From positions 124,001 to 188,000 of the forward strand of contig JAFCMP010000548.1 in the NCBI GenBank assembly GCA_017506865.1: a stretch of DNA of 64,000 bases, read 5' to 3'. The first letter of the stretch is position 1. Every line of letters starts with the position of its first letter. Source of the DNA: Tribonema minus (Eukaryota; Sar; Xanthophyceae; Tribonematales; Tribonemataceae). The position numbers were made by a program, and so were the translations under genes. The notes beneath the pieces were generated by a model. It saw only the letters and a list, made by a program, of their open reading frames with translations, ran no database searches and was not told the DNA's origin. Positions 39,715-51,770 of this stretch are shown here, in pieces.

Positions 39715-42700
39715 TATTCGCACCGGCGACTCCAGCTCAGCCTGACTGCCATCTGGATGTGCTGTGGACGCCGCCTGGGCTATATACAAATGTGGGACAC
39801 TTTGAACTGCTTGTCGCCCCTGCGGCAGCTCCGCCCTTGCCAACCACTATGACAGCGTCGGCGACCACTCAAGCTGACAGCACCCACATCACGGCTCCGA
39901 GTCGGACACAGCCCCGTACTGCGCTGCAGTTGCCACAGCAGCCTGAGCCACTGAGGTGTCCACTATGCACACTGGCATTTTGGCAGCTTGGTCAGAAAGA
40001 GGACAGCAAACAGCGAGGCAAACTGTCAGCTGCGAGCCGCATGGCACCGGTAGTGGCCCACTTCAACGGTGGTAGCTGCACGAGGTCGATGCTGAACCCT
40101 GAGGCGAGCACATCACACTGTCAGCAAAATCCGGCGGCAGCATACGCCAAGGGCATCCGGCAGCAGGTTGATCACGACCCATCCGGTGACCGTGCCCCTT
40201 CAGGCAGCAGTACCTGCAGCACTGGGGCACACCATGCCAAGCATGTGCAGGAGATGAGCACCATGTATGGTTGCACGGCAGAAGACTTCCTACGGGCGGT
40301 AAGGAAGCTGAGTGCATGCACAGGTGCCTGCGGCCTGGTCCATATGTCAGCCAGCGCGGGGCAGAGGCAATGCGCGCTGACCTCGCCATGCCACACGTGT
40401 CGACGGAATGGAAGCGCCCCCACGCGCGCACGCCCGGCAGTACCCCCGGGCCAGTCCGAGGGCGGGGGTGCGGGTAGCGACGGCGCGGCCGCGGCGGCGG
40501 GGGCTGCCGCAGCGACACCTCCAAAACTACCGGCGGTGCCGGCTAGTGGCGCTGCCAACTCAAAGTCTAGCAAGAAACGCCCGGCGGCCACGGCAACCGG
40601 CGCGCAACGCCGGCGCCGAACGGCAGCTGCTGCGGCACCGCCTAGCAGCGCCGGCAGCCGCACTCAGTCTGACAGCCTGAGGCTGCAGGACAGCAGCCCC
40701 CCCCACGGGACGGCCGTGGGATGGGCGGACATGGACGTGGACCCGCCGGACGATGCCGCGTCACCGCCCCCCCCGACCACCACCACCAGTGGCAGGCCCT
40801 CAAAGCCCCAGGCACGAGCATCCCTGGCTTGGGACCTCTCGACGCCCTCGGTCGTCCACGCACTTGACCAGACCAATGAGGCGGATCTACTGCTGCTGCG
40901 GTTCACCACGACTGCCAACCCCTTCCGCACTCAGCTGCAGTGCACCCAGTGGGCACGGCTAGTGGAGCACGCCACACGACTACTGGCGGACGCCACAGAC
41001 AGTGCACGTGAGGCGGCACGGGTGCGCCTCCACCATGGTGCCGGGGCGTTTGCTCATCAGGTTTCTCAGACTCTAGTGCAGCGCGGCTACAGGCTGCTGC
41101 ACCTGCTAGCAGCGATGGCCTTTGGTAGGCAACCGGAGGGAACCGGTATGCCGCCTGCGGCCCGGCTGGCAGCGTTGCTGTCTGGCGACTTCGCGGAGCT
41201 ACTGAGAAAGACGCTGTCAGCAGCAGCGGCGCTGCGGGCCCCCAAACCAAACAACGCAGCTATGGCGTCGGCACAAACGAACTTCGATGCCGACTGGACG
41301 GAGGCTGACTCCAGGCAGCAAACAGCATGCGCTGCCCTCTCAGGCAAGCGACGGGGGGTAGGCTTGGCTGCCGCACGACTAGAGGCGCGTGAAGCATGCG
41401 CCCCAGCAGACGAGGTCACGGCACAGGTGCTGGCAGCAAAGCACCCTGAAACTGGCACCCGGCCGGGGGTAGTCGATACGCCAATGGAGCAAGTGCGCGG
41501 CCTGGTACGCGACGCCCGGCGGCACTGCTTACACAGCGCAGGGGTGGCAACGACCACCGGGCCAGCTGGCAGCGGCAGTCCTGTCTTCGAATCGGGTCAG
41601 GCACATGATCACAGCGATAGGCCTGAGGATGCTGCCAGCGCAGCCGGACGGCGCCTCGAGGTGGAGGCGGCAGACATACTGTCGACCTTGTCCGCAGCAG
41701 GGGCGGGGAAGGCAGGAGGGCTGGACGGCCTACGCTATGAACACCTCTTGATGGCCGCTGGGCCTGGTGCACCAGTGAAAGCAGCCACCCGCCCCGTGAG
41801 CAGTGCCTCGCCAGGACTAGCTGGTGATTCAGAATCAGATGTGATGGAACCGGCATTCGCTCATCACCTGGCCAAGGTGTTCACGACGCTGCTTGTTGAG
41901 AACGAACTGCTGCCAGAGCAATCGCAACGGCTTCTCCGCGCCGCGGCCCTCTCAGGCATAGGACAGAAGCGGCGTCCGATCGCCTGCTCCAGTGTCTGGC
42001 GCAGACTCCTCGGGTCCACAGCGGCACGGAGTGTCAAGGGCAAGATATCGGGGCTGCTGGCCTCCATGTCGCAGTTTGGCGTAGGATACCGGTCTGGCGT
42101 CGAGCATGTGGCAGCGCGCGCGCGCGTGTGGCACGAGCTGTATGGCACCACTATCCAACTGGACTGTGAGAACGCATTTAACAGTGTGGATCGCGCCGCC
42201 ATTGTGCGGGGGCTTATGCTCTTCTGTCCGGAGCTGCTCCCGCACTTTGAGTCCGTATACTGTGGTGACACTGCCCCAGAGATGCGGGTGGAGGTGAACG
42301 GTGAAGCTCGCATTATCTGCTCCCACCTAGGGTGCCAGCAAGGGGACCCTCTAGGGCCGCTGTACTTTGCAGTGGCAGTGGCCTTCCTACTCTTCTACCC
42401 TGATGGAGTGAATGCGACGCCCGGCAGTATGCCGGCCTACGGCCACAGCACAGCGGAACCGCCAGCCCCGCACTGCGCTTTCCTGGATGACCTCAACGTG
42501 CTGCAAGCTGCCTACTTCGACGATGCAGCGGCCGCTGGGGTGGCAGAGGTGATCCGCCGGCTGGCGGCAGGGGGCCTACGCGTTCGACCAGACAAGTCGC
42601 TGGCCATCGCCATGCGCGGCACAGTGTTTGATGAAGCGGCCAGAGCACGCCTGCGCGCCCTTGACATACCGTTTGTGGACACCACCATGCCAGAATCCAG

Positions 42701-44868
42701 TCAGGGCTTTACGTCGGTCGGGGTACCGGTAGGGCACCCAGCCTATGTGCACGCTGCCATGAGCAAGCATCTTGTCGACGCAGGGACATGGCGATTGTCG
42801 TGGCAGCTAGCTGGAATGGCGCGGCATCACCTACAGGCAGCACAGTTCATTCTACGCAGGTCACTGACGAAGCGCATGGGCTTCTTAGCTCGGGTCGTTG
42901 ACACGGCTTTGAGTGAGACATGGTTGCACGCGTTTGACGGGTTCTGTGCATGGACGCTCGAACGCATGCTGCATCTGCACGGCTGCTCTACCGCGGCAGC
43001 CATGAAGTCACACCTGCTGGCCGCCTGCACTGCTGGTGACAATGAGGAAGCCAGCAGTGGCAGCGTGCTGGTATTGCCGCGCTTGGGCCCGCCAGAACTC
43101 ACGGACATCGCAGTGCCACTGCGGGCGTCACGGTTGCCGGAGCGACGAGGCGGTCTGGGCATGCCGCTTTTGGGGCTACTGGCACCAGCCGCATACACGG
43201 CCCAGGCATGCACAACACTGAGGCCGGCAATAATTCATGCCACTGTGGCAGCAGGGGCCCTGAGGCTCGGCACTGACGAACACGGCGCAGTCACCTGGTT
43301 CGCGCAGCACTCATGCGCAATACGCGAGGACCAGGGACTGCCGCCAATCATCGAGGCCGTGCGACGCTCTACGCGAGCGCTGACAGCTGATGGCGGCGAA
43401 AAATCACGCACAGCTGTGGCCGAGCAGCTCCCAGCATCGTTGCTACGGTGGGCAGCAGATACGACGGCCGCAGCGTCGACGCTCCCCACTGCGGTGCAAG
43501 CGATCTACGCCGCAACTGCCGTCACGGAGACAGTGACCACTGAGCCAGCCCCACACACCCACGGCATTGTGCCTGGCGCCGAGGCGGCCGCTGCGGCGGC
43601 GACCGTACCTGGCCCTCAAGCCGCTGCCGCGGCTGCCCCTTCCACGCCCGCTAAAACACAAACTAGCGCGGAAGAAAGCAGCTGCAGCGGCGGGCAGGAG
43701 GACGACGACGACGACTGGGAGGCCTATGCTGATGAGATCTGCGGGAAGGTAGTGCCCCGCCGCCGGCGCGGTCACTTCACGCACGGACTACAAGCCGGCC
43801 TTTCAAATGTTCTTCGACGTCAATACGAGGATTGCCTGGTGGAGGACCTAGAGGCTGCCTCGGCTGGTGCCGTGGGCAAGCCGACGCAGGCTGCACCTAT
43901 TGGTGACTCGCGCGACACCAGCCGCCGCCGCCAACAGGCTAGCGCACGGGTCCTGGCGCAGCTGCGCAGCCAGCGTGCGTCCGGGGCAATGGCGTGGATG
44001 AGCGTGCCACCCACTGCCAATGACCGCCCGGGTGCGGCGCCCATGTCCAGTATGGCAGCAGCCACGATGATTTTGATTGCGATCTTCATAGACGGGTGGG
44101 GCATACAGGGCGAGGTGTGCCCATGGCGGTGCAGTGATGTGAGCCCCACCTCCACGCATGCGATCAGCTGCCCCAGCCAGCACATACGGGGGCACAACGC
44201 GACACACACTGCCCAAAAGCGGTGCCTGCAGCGCATCTTGAGACAGCACCATGTCTCTATTGTCCGCAATGAGGACGCTAGCGTCTTCAAGGTACCGGGG
44301 TATCGGGCGGACACAGTCATTGACCCAGGGTCTGCACTTTAGCAGTGCATACCGTAACAAGGGAATAGTGCTAGACACAAGTGTGCGCGCGCCCACAGCG
44401 AGCTCGTACCTGACAGGCAGAACAAATGCCTCGAACACGGACGGCTATGCTGCTGGGGTGGGGGAGGACGCGAAGGTCAAGCACCACACCGGCACCTTGA
44501 CGTCATCTTGGGCTTTTGTGCCATTCGTGCAGGAGTCGTACGGACGGCTGGGCAAGCAGACAAGCCTTTTTGTTAAGGAGTTGGCAATGCACTCAGCACT
44601 GTGCTCAGGGGGGGGGAAGGCAGATGTGTTACGCAAGGCCGGGTTAGCTAAGCGTCAGATCCTCATTGAGCTGAGCATATCGCTGGCGCGGGAGTTGGCG
44701 GAGCGCGTCATGGCGTACACACGTGGAGCGCGAATGCTGGGCTGTGTTGCGGCGCCGGTATCCAAGCTCCTAGGGCACAGCGCAGACTAGGCTGCTGCGT
44801 TGACGCAAGCTTTTCGATTGCATAGGCAACCCGGCCTCCCTTGGGCCTTTATGAATACAAGTCCATAC
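39715..44868 (+). mobile_element. Non-LTR retrotransposon with restriction-like endonuclease
   Basis: A 5,154-bp insertion is flanked by GTACTGCAGCTGAC at 39701-39714 and 44869-44882; copy A has one copy of this site at 32079-32092. There are no terminal repeats and no poly(A) tail. It codes a reverse transcriptase followed by a CCHC plus PD-(D/E)XK-like region, the arrangement of early-branching, often site-specific, non-LTR elements. The coding frame is open to the 5' edge, which may mean 5' truncation or a start very close to the end. Insertion came after the tandem duplication. Confidence 0.93.
39849..44790 (+). pseudogene. Retrotransposon ORF: reverse transcriptase and endonuclease, one frameshift
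   Basis: The first in-frame ATG is at 39849 and the main frame stops at 44342. N-terminal Cys/His groups (CPLC...H...C near residue 40; CTGACGLVH and CALTSPCHTC near residues 170-195) look like nucleic-acid-binding zinc fingers. The RT core shows motif A QLDCENAFN (~residue 770), motif B GCQQGDPLGP (~829), motif C FLDD (~878; FLDD in place of the common FADD/YADD) and motif D GLRVRPDKS. Near residues 1420-1445 comes C-x3-C-x7-H-x3-C, then RGHN and YRADTVID. The endonuclease continues in the next frame from about 44341 (GIVLDTSV to the stop at 44790); one extra T in the TTT at 44338-44340 explains the break. If the frameshift is real, the copy is probably inactive. Confidence 0.85.
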
Positions 44869-46111
44869 GTACTGCAGCTGACACGATTATGACTCTCCGA
44901 CACCAGCTACTGACATCTTGCCGGTTCTGACAGAAATACAGCGTAATAATCTTTATGCAGTCTCAATGGGTTAGCCTTCAATAAATGCTGATACCTACCT
45001 TCTGATGCTTGTGTCCAATCATGAGATGCAGGTGCTGTGAGCAGCTGAACCGCAGCAGTCAACAATGCAAAGAGGGGCCCAAAATTGCCGACCATTTGTG
45101 CTAACATGCAACAGGATCTGCCGCAAGTCATAGGCAATGGCAAAAGTGTGGATGGCAATGGCAGCAGCAGCACACTACTACCGCAAGTGTGACCATGTTA
45201 AGGCATTAAACTCATGCATTCATAAAGAGACATGTAATGGCGCATGTGGTGCGAACGCGCACTAAAACTTGTGGCCGAAATCCAGCATGCACCCTGAATT
45301 CCCGCATACACCCTGTACATTATGTGTCATTGCGCGCAAGGCGCAAGTAGGTCCAGATGATTGATGTCACACTGGCTACCAGATTTAACCCGTATCTTCC
45401 AATTGAGTGCATCCTGTCCTTAATTTACATCCGCTTGAGGGGCGGAAATTCTCACACCCTGTACATCCTGTATACCCTGTACAAGCTCAAACTCAAGTAC
45501 ATGGAGCCGTGATGTGTACTGGTGGCACACATGCTCGCAACGCGAGTCTTCTGTCTGCTGGTGCAATGTACAAGTAGCCTGGCGTGCTGTAGCAGAGTGC
45601 ACAGGCATCATGCAAGCTACTGGCTACACAGGTATCATGGTAGCTCACCACAGTCTCCAACTTCTGGCCCAGGGTTCGGACCTGGCAAAGTCCATTGCTC
45701 ATAGGAGCCAGCTTGGGTGCGTTGGCGATCACCAGCGGATGCACTGCGGTCCTGCCTGCGGGTAATTGCAGCCTGCACGGGTGTACACACAAAAAGGACC
45801 CTGAAGATCAGTCGGTGAGTGAGTCGTTTCAACGATGGAATTGCAATAAATCTCGATGATAAATGTTCAAGCTCATGACAGTCAATGCTCATCGGCTGTA
45901 TGTTGTGGAGCCAACAGCAGTGACGCGAACATTGTGCTGCGTCCACAAATATTGAAGCACAAAATGACTACGCGGACAGTTATAGGCAGTGCTGTTAGGC
46001 ACTGAAATGCAAAGTGCCGGCAGCGAATGTCATGTGAGCTTGCACGCCTGCACCAGCGTACTTTGCAATGTACAGCAGCTATATACCATCACAGCCTATA
46101 GCGATGTTGCC

Positions 46112-46651
46112 TCACCCGATGACAGTCTCGTAGGAAGCGGGGACCTCAAAGATGTGGCTGGGGCCATGATCTTGCCACATCTTAACCGCCAGCTGCACGA
46201 GCTTGCACTCCTCGAAGCTGAGAGCCCTGCTGCCATCAGACTCCCAGGAGTTGACAGCGGAGGAATTCGAGGTGACGTTCAGCTCGGAACTGACGAACTT
46301 CAGCAAATCGTCAACGAGCGCAAACCCGCCGCAGCAGGCGTTGCGCTGGTCGCTCTTTCCAATCAGCTGCTCGAGCAGGTACGCGTGGACGCCACCTGCT
46401 GCTGACACAGCCGTACGGGACCAGTCGGTCGCATCCAGTATGAACACGTAGAAGCTGCGTCCCCGTCCACTGGCTACAGGCCCGTCATACTTCCAAACAT
46501 GAGAGTCGTCCTTGTGGTAGACGATCACGCCTGCATAGTTGGCCGTGGGCGCGTACTTTGAGGAGCTGCAACTGATCTTAATAGAAAGCGGGCCGCCTCC
46601 CCGAGCCTCCTTTGCCTTACGGAATAGCTCTCGAAAGCTACGCTTGCCCAT
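46112..46651 (-). CDS. Hypothetical 179-aa protein (copy B)
   Basis: This is the duplicate of the frame at 33323-33862, with the same start context and the same translation. The retrotransposon lies about 1.2 kb downstream of its 3' end (the gene runs leftward) and does not interrupt it. The function is unknown. Confidence 0.6.
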   Translation of the reverse strand: MGKRSFRELFRKAKEARGGGPLSIKISCSSSKYAPTANYAGVIVYHKDDSHVWKYDGPVASGRGRSFYVFILDATDWSRTAVSAAGGVHAYLLEQLIGKSDQRNACCGGFALVDDLLKFVSSELNVTSNSSAVNSWESDGSRALSFEECKLVQLAVKMWQDHGPSHIFEVPASYETVIG

Positions 46652-46805
46652 GGTGACTGCAGGACTGCCAGACTGCAGGATCCTGAACTGCACTGCGCGT
46701 CTGTGTATACCATCATACCCGTGATGGGTGAAAACAGCTGGCGCGTCAGCGACGCCACATCGCGTCGCGTGACACAGGCTACTCTCGTCACTTCAAATTC
46801 AAACA

Positions 46806-49661
46806 GTGGGCGAGTCACGCTTTGCAGCGTGCAGTCCCACGCACCTAGAGGCTGCGCGTTGCTGGGGAATGCCACGCTTAGGCTATTTGCGTCGCGCAAT
46901 CACGTACATAGCGCACCAGGCTGCTGCTCTCTTCAAACTTTGTCTGCGCGCTCTGATGCACTGGGTCACTGTCACTCGCTGTCCTACGAAGTATCGGAGA
47001 CTGGATAGCGGGGCCAAAGCAAATGTTCAGCCAGATGCATCATTTTACAATGGATACGCACAAGCGCCGGTTGTACAGCCCACTAAGGAGGCTGCCGAAA
47101 TTGGCTCTCACGCTCGCCGACAGCAGCAGCAGCACCAGCCTCAACAGCACGAGCGTCAGGGCACGCAACAGCAGCAGAGTCCAAAATCATCGCAGCAGCT
47201 CAAAGTTAAGTCCCCGCAGCAGCCTCAACGCAAGCAAGTAGACGAAGACAAGCAGCCACATCAGGCACAGCTCAAACAGCAAGCGCGGGCTGAGAAGCTT
47301 AAACAGCAAGCGCGGGCTGAGAAGCACAGGCCGCAACAACTGCAGCAAGGTCACCAGCGGCCACCTACACAGCACGGCGGCAAGCATCCATCAGCACAAG
47401 AACTGCCACAGCAGCTGTATGATGCTGTCGTAACCCCAAACTTGTCGTGCAAGACGCCTTACTGGGCCTGGCAGAGCCAGCGTTGGGGCCTGATTCTGTT
47501 TGCACGGAATTGGTGCGGGGGACACCATCGGGACACCACGCCACATACCGGTTGACGTTCATGTGCACGGATGGCAGTCCTCTAACGTTTGCTCGGGCAA
47601 TAGCGTTGATGCAGCAGGATGCTTCCTTTGGGGACCGGCTTACGGTACTTCAGCCAACTTTGACGTATGCAGGTACCCTTTGCAATTGTTAACGTTACAA
47701 CGAACAGCGCAGTGTTGCTGGGCATGTTTCAAATGTATGCTGCCGCGGTTTTCCGTCAGACAACAAGTAGAAAAGGCTCTGGCAATGTTGTGCGCACCCA
47801 ATACTACTTGTACTGTGCGCAAGTGCACTGGTGCTGGCAGAAACAAGCTTACTTGCCTCGGTTTTTCTTCTACGGTACTGAGGCAACCTACTGGTGCCTG
47901 TCTATTTTATCAGTAACCTCACATGCTGTCAGCGTCATACTGTCAGCGCAATACCAGTAGTACTAGTATCTTCTAGTTTGCAATTTTTTTGCAATTGTCG
48001 ATTTTCAAGCATCTCAGCATGATTCCTGCAGGTACTGTTTCACTGGTTCGCACAAACTTTTGACATGAGAGGCGTGGCAGAGCAGACGTCTATTTCAACG
48101 ATGGTAGAGTTTGCGATTGCTAAAGATTCTGTTGCACAAATGAGACAACTTGTACTTGCAGGTTCCATCACTTCACATCCCTTCGTGAATGATACAGCAG
48201 GCTGTGAACATACTCATGCCTGGCACGATTGTGACAGTCACAGCAATATGCTGTGTGCCTGTGCATGCCCCGCAGAACGCTCTCATGCCTGCCCCCTTTG
48301 AAGCCTTCTTTTGGGAGAGCGCCCCCATCTGCGGCAAGACAGCTGCCAGCGCACCATTTGAATTTGTCGTCGTTGGCTCGCCGGCATTGGCCGGCATTCG
48401 CGCTGATCCGCGCCCATTCTGGGAGCACATTGGGCCCGAGCATGGATCTCAGGCAGTCGAGACATTCCTCAATCTCGGCAGGTGTGTTCTGTGGTCAGTA
48501 CACCTTGCATGGCAGCACGTGCGTGCAGCTTGCGTTGATGCGTAGATGTGTAGCATGAAGCCTTCTTGCCGGTTTGCGGAGTACAGCGAAGGCCAATAGT
48601 TGCTCATTGGAGCCTGTCGCCATTTGTTGCTGCTGCAGTCAAGTCTATTGCCAGTGGTTGCTGTTGCAGTAAAACCAGCTTCGCTGATGCACTGTCCATG
48701 AACAGTCAGTAAAAGCATGCGTACGGGCGCCATTTGTGGCTGACTGTTCTGTACAGCGGCATGTGCATGACTTATATGACGGCAAAAGCAAAGCAACGCA
48801 AGACACCTCAAGCTCGCAACGAATGTGAATCCCTTGAATACAAATGCAGACGTTTTTAGCATGCCCTGGCGCTGCGCAGCAGCCAACACTTTAAATGGCA
48901 ACTTTCGCGTGTGTTGTATCCGTCATTGCACTGGCGTTCCTTGAAAAGCTGGACATGAAGCTGGTGTCAGTGAGATGCTTTAACAGTACACAATTGTTGT
49001 CATTGAGTGCAACCACTCAATGTTTAACTTAAAGTTTTCTTGTTTTTTTGAAGCATTGTGTCTTCGTAGAATTGCACACACAGGTGTGACAAAGCGAATC
49101 TGAACTACATCATGATGGGAGTATAATGCATCATTTCAGCTTGTGGACTTCATCGAGACGAGCACGACATTGCAGTCAGTTAACGTGTCTGCAGCATGAC
49201 AACATAGCGGTGTGACCACCAGTCTGAGAGCATATTGCCAATTAATCATAGACGTCGAGAGCTTCATGTATAATCAAGGTCGCCCGCACCTCAATGCATC
49301 GCCTCAGGTGCAGTTGCAGCTCTGTAATATGCGTGCATCCTTGATTGTTATGTTTCCCTCAACCTATTATTTCCACTTCTCACGACATGCTGCAGGGATG
49401 CCCTGCTTGTCAGCCCCTGCAAGGCCGCCGACACCAACGCCCCCGTCTACGCACACCTGGCCAGTTTTCTGCGGTATGCTCCGTTCGCACAGGTCCGCAC
49501 CTTCTGGCGCGCAGTCGGCGCTGCGGTGCAACTTCAACTCCAGCAGAGTGAGCCTCATATGGCTGAGCACTGCTGGTATGGGCGTCCACTGGCTGCACGC
49601 CAGGATCGACCTGACTCCCAAGTACTACACGTACACGCCATACAAGTCATGGCCGCAGTGA
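46806..49661 (+). pseudogene. DUF6940-like gene, four exons, frameshifted (copy B)
   Basis: Exon 1 ends at 47644, exon 2 is 48276-48481, exon 3 starts at 49396 and the frame ends at 49661. Junction phases agree (GDRLT|NALMPAPFEAFFWE; NLG-AG|G-DALLVSPC). Later segments PFEFVVVGSPAL, YAHLASFLRYAPFAQV and WLSTAGMGVHWLHARIDLTPKYY fit my memory of DUF6940, a family of unknown function. Two lesions break it. In exon 1 a C5 tract (copy A, 34645-34649) is C4 (47434-47437), which shifts frame before the domain. In the last exon an extra base near 49559 separates SEPH from WLSTAG. The exon 1 donor is GTACTT here but GTACGT in copy A. Homopolymer sequencing error could explain the first lesion but not easily the second. 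Confidence 0.6.
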
Positions 49662-51770
49662 GAGCGTGTGTGGCGTGCAAGGAGCGCTATGCCTGCGCAC
49701 TTTGCAATTGAATCAGGCAGCAGTCGTGTAGCGGCTGATATCCGGCGCAACAGCAGCGCGTCCCAGTGCATGCCAAGCTTCAGGCTAGTAACTAGCGAGC
49801 ATGCTGTTCATAGCATAGCAGCCCCAATGCAGGCTTGTACCTATTGCAGGTAACATCTCCAACTCTTTGAGCAGGCGGAGGACCACAGGTATGCTCTCCA
49901 AGTACTATCACTGCGTGATGGCACACAATTACACACTGCAGGGCCAGCACAAAATGCTGCCCCGCTGCCTTGTCCTGCCTATGTGCATACATTGGCGACC
50001 TGCTGCTGGTTGTATATGGCCATTCACTTGCTTTTTTTTGCATTTTTGAAGTGCTCAAGTGAACGCTAGGTTGTATCATGCAGCGTTGTTGGCTGAGCAC
50101 TGTGTTGTGTGTCAATGTACTGACAACTTTGCTTGCATTTATTTACAACAGCCCGAGCGCTGACCTGACACCTTGGCATCGCTTGCGGTAGTAGCTACTT
50201 CGCGACGATGTTGAGCTGTACAAACTGCAGAGTTTTGATATCATTCCAAATGCATGACCACCGTATGTGTTGAGCTCCGGAGTAGTGCTGCAGTCACTCA
50301 TGGCACCACAGCACATGTTGCAAAACTTTACCTGCTGCATGCAACAGTGGTAATACATACTTCCCTCCGGCAGGCACGCGTGCGGCAGAAGGCGGCGCGT
50401 GAAGTACCTGAACGAAATGAGAAACTGTAAGGCACCACACATGACCAGCAGAAATTTGAAGTGCAATGAGCACAGGTTGCCTCACACCCTGTGATGGAAC
50501 GCAACTTTGGGTTGGCACTGATCTCTCTGCGGTTGATACCATGCATGGGAATGTCAGGATGTTCACTTTCGTGGACTGCAGTATAAAGTACAAGCAACTT
50601 TACTGAATCAAATGCTGTGACAAACTCAACTCCACTTTTTGTGGACTGTAGAATGTTTTGGTTCCATACTCCTCAGTAGATATGTTTACTCTCCTTATAA
50701 ATCTGCAAAAGCTCAGAGTAAAGCCAAACACCAGCTGCATCAGTGCAATCACGTTGTGCACACACTGAGAACAGATGGGGCAGGGGCTAAAACGCTGCAA
50801 AGCACGCGCAACATGGATATTTCATGCAGGTAGGCTGGTGCTGAAGCGACATCACGCATGCAGCATTGCGCCAAAAGGGTACATGAGACTGCGCTACAAC
50901 GGCTGCTCTCTTATTATATTATGTGTGACATTGTAGAATCCCCCGTCTACAAAATGCAGCACGCACAGTGGCCGCGCGGACGTATACGCGGCGCACAAAA
51001 CACGGCGCCGCACTGTACTCGGCTGTCAGCAACAAAACGAGCACCACATGGAGCTAATGTATACCAGGCTCTGAGTGCAAGAAATCCAAACCGGCCCAAG
51101 CCCTATTGGGGCCACATGCACACTGGGGGTTGGTGGGGGGAGGGGTGCGCCGCGCGTTTCTGGTTTTGGACAAGCAAACGCGCCACAAAATCCAGGGAGG
51201 CAGCGCTTGGAGCGCCGTTGCTGGGGTGGGCGCGCAGGGGCGGGGGGGGCATTGCGCCAAATCCAAACCACTTTTGCATCAACAGCTCAGCGCTTGGATG
51301 CTATGTACCTTGCTACTGCGAACAAACTGGGGCGACAGCGCAGGGTCCGAGTACGGACGCGAGCCTTGCCGACACTACCACGGCCCCGGGGGCAGGCACA
51401 CACTGGTGGTGATTGTGGGGGGGGGGGGGGGGGGGGGGAGGGCCGAAGAAATACACATAAGCTACCTGGAGGGCACAGTCCACAGTGGGTTGGCTGGATC
51501 ACACATGGGAGGCTACCTAGCGGTGATGGCCAGCTACTGGGGGGGGGGGGGGGGATAATGTGGCCTGCTGCAGCGCTGTGTGCATCGCTGCACGTCGCAC
51601 CTCGGCGGCACCCGGCTGCCTGCAAAAGCGCGTGTCGTAAACCGCCCCGTTTCTCGCGTCAAACTTCCAACTTCTCGCGACTAGAACCCGTGGCCTTCTT
51701 GAGGCGTGCGCGGGGCGTGCGCGGGGGTGGCAAACTTCAACTTGTCAAATTGCACCCCTTTTCGTGTTTC
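49662..51770. other. Gene-free stretch with G-runs
   Basis: There is no supported gene. GC content rises after about 50950. Long G-runs occur at about 51417-51438 and 51540-51554. Frames here on both strands (for example 51075-52028) are open only because of the GC-rich composition, and the 3' part lies antisense to the transporter's last exon. Confidence 0.5.

Larger units (their letters stand above)
35459..48251 (+). repeat. Copy B of the tandem duplication, with a deletion and a retroelement
   Basis: This is the second copy of the 8.57-kb unit. Relative to copy A it lacks 949 bases (copy A ~27392-28340, joined near 35960 with one base of homology) and gains 5,168 bases at 39715-44882 (element plus one target-site copy). 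The arithmetic 8570 - 949 + 5168 agrees with the observed length to within a few bases. Confidence 0.93.
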
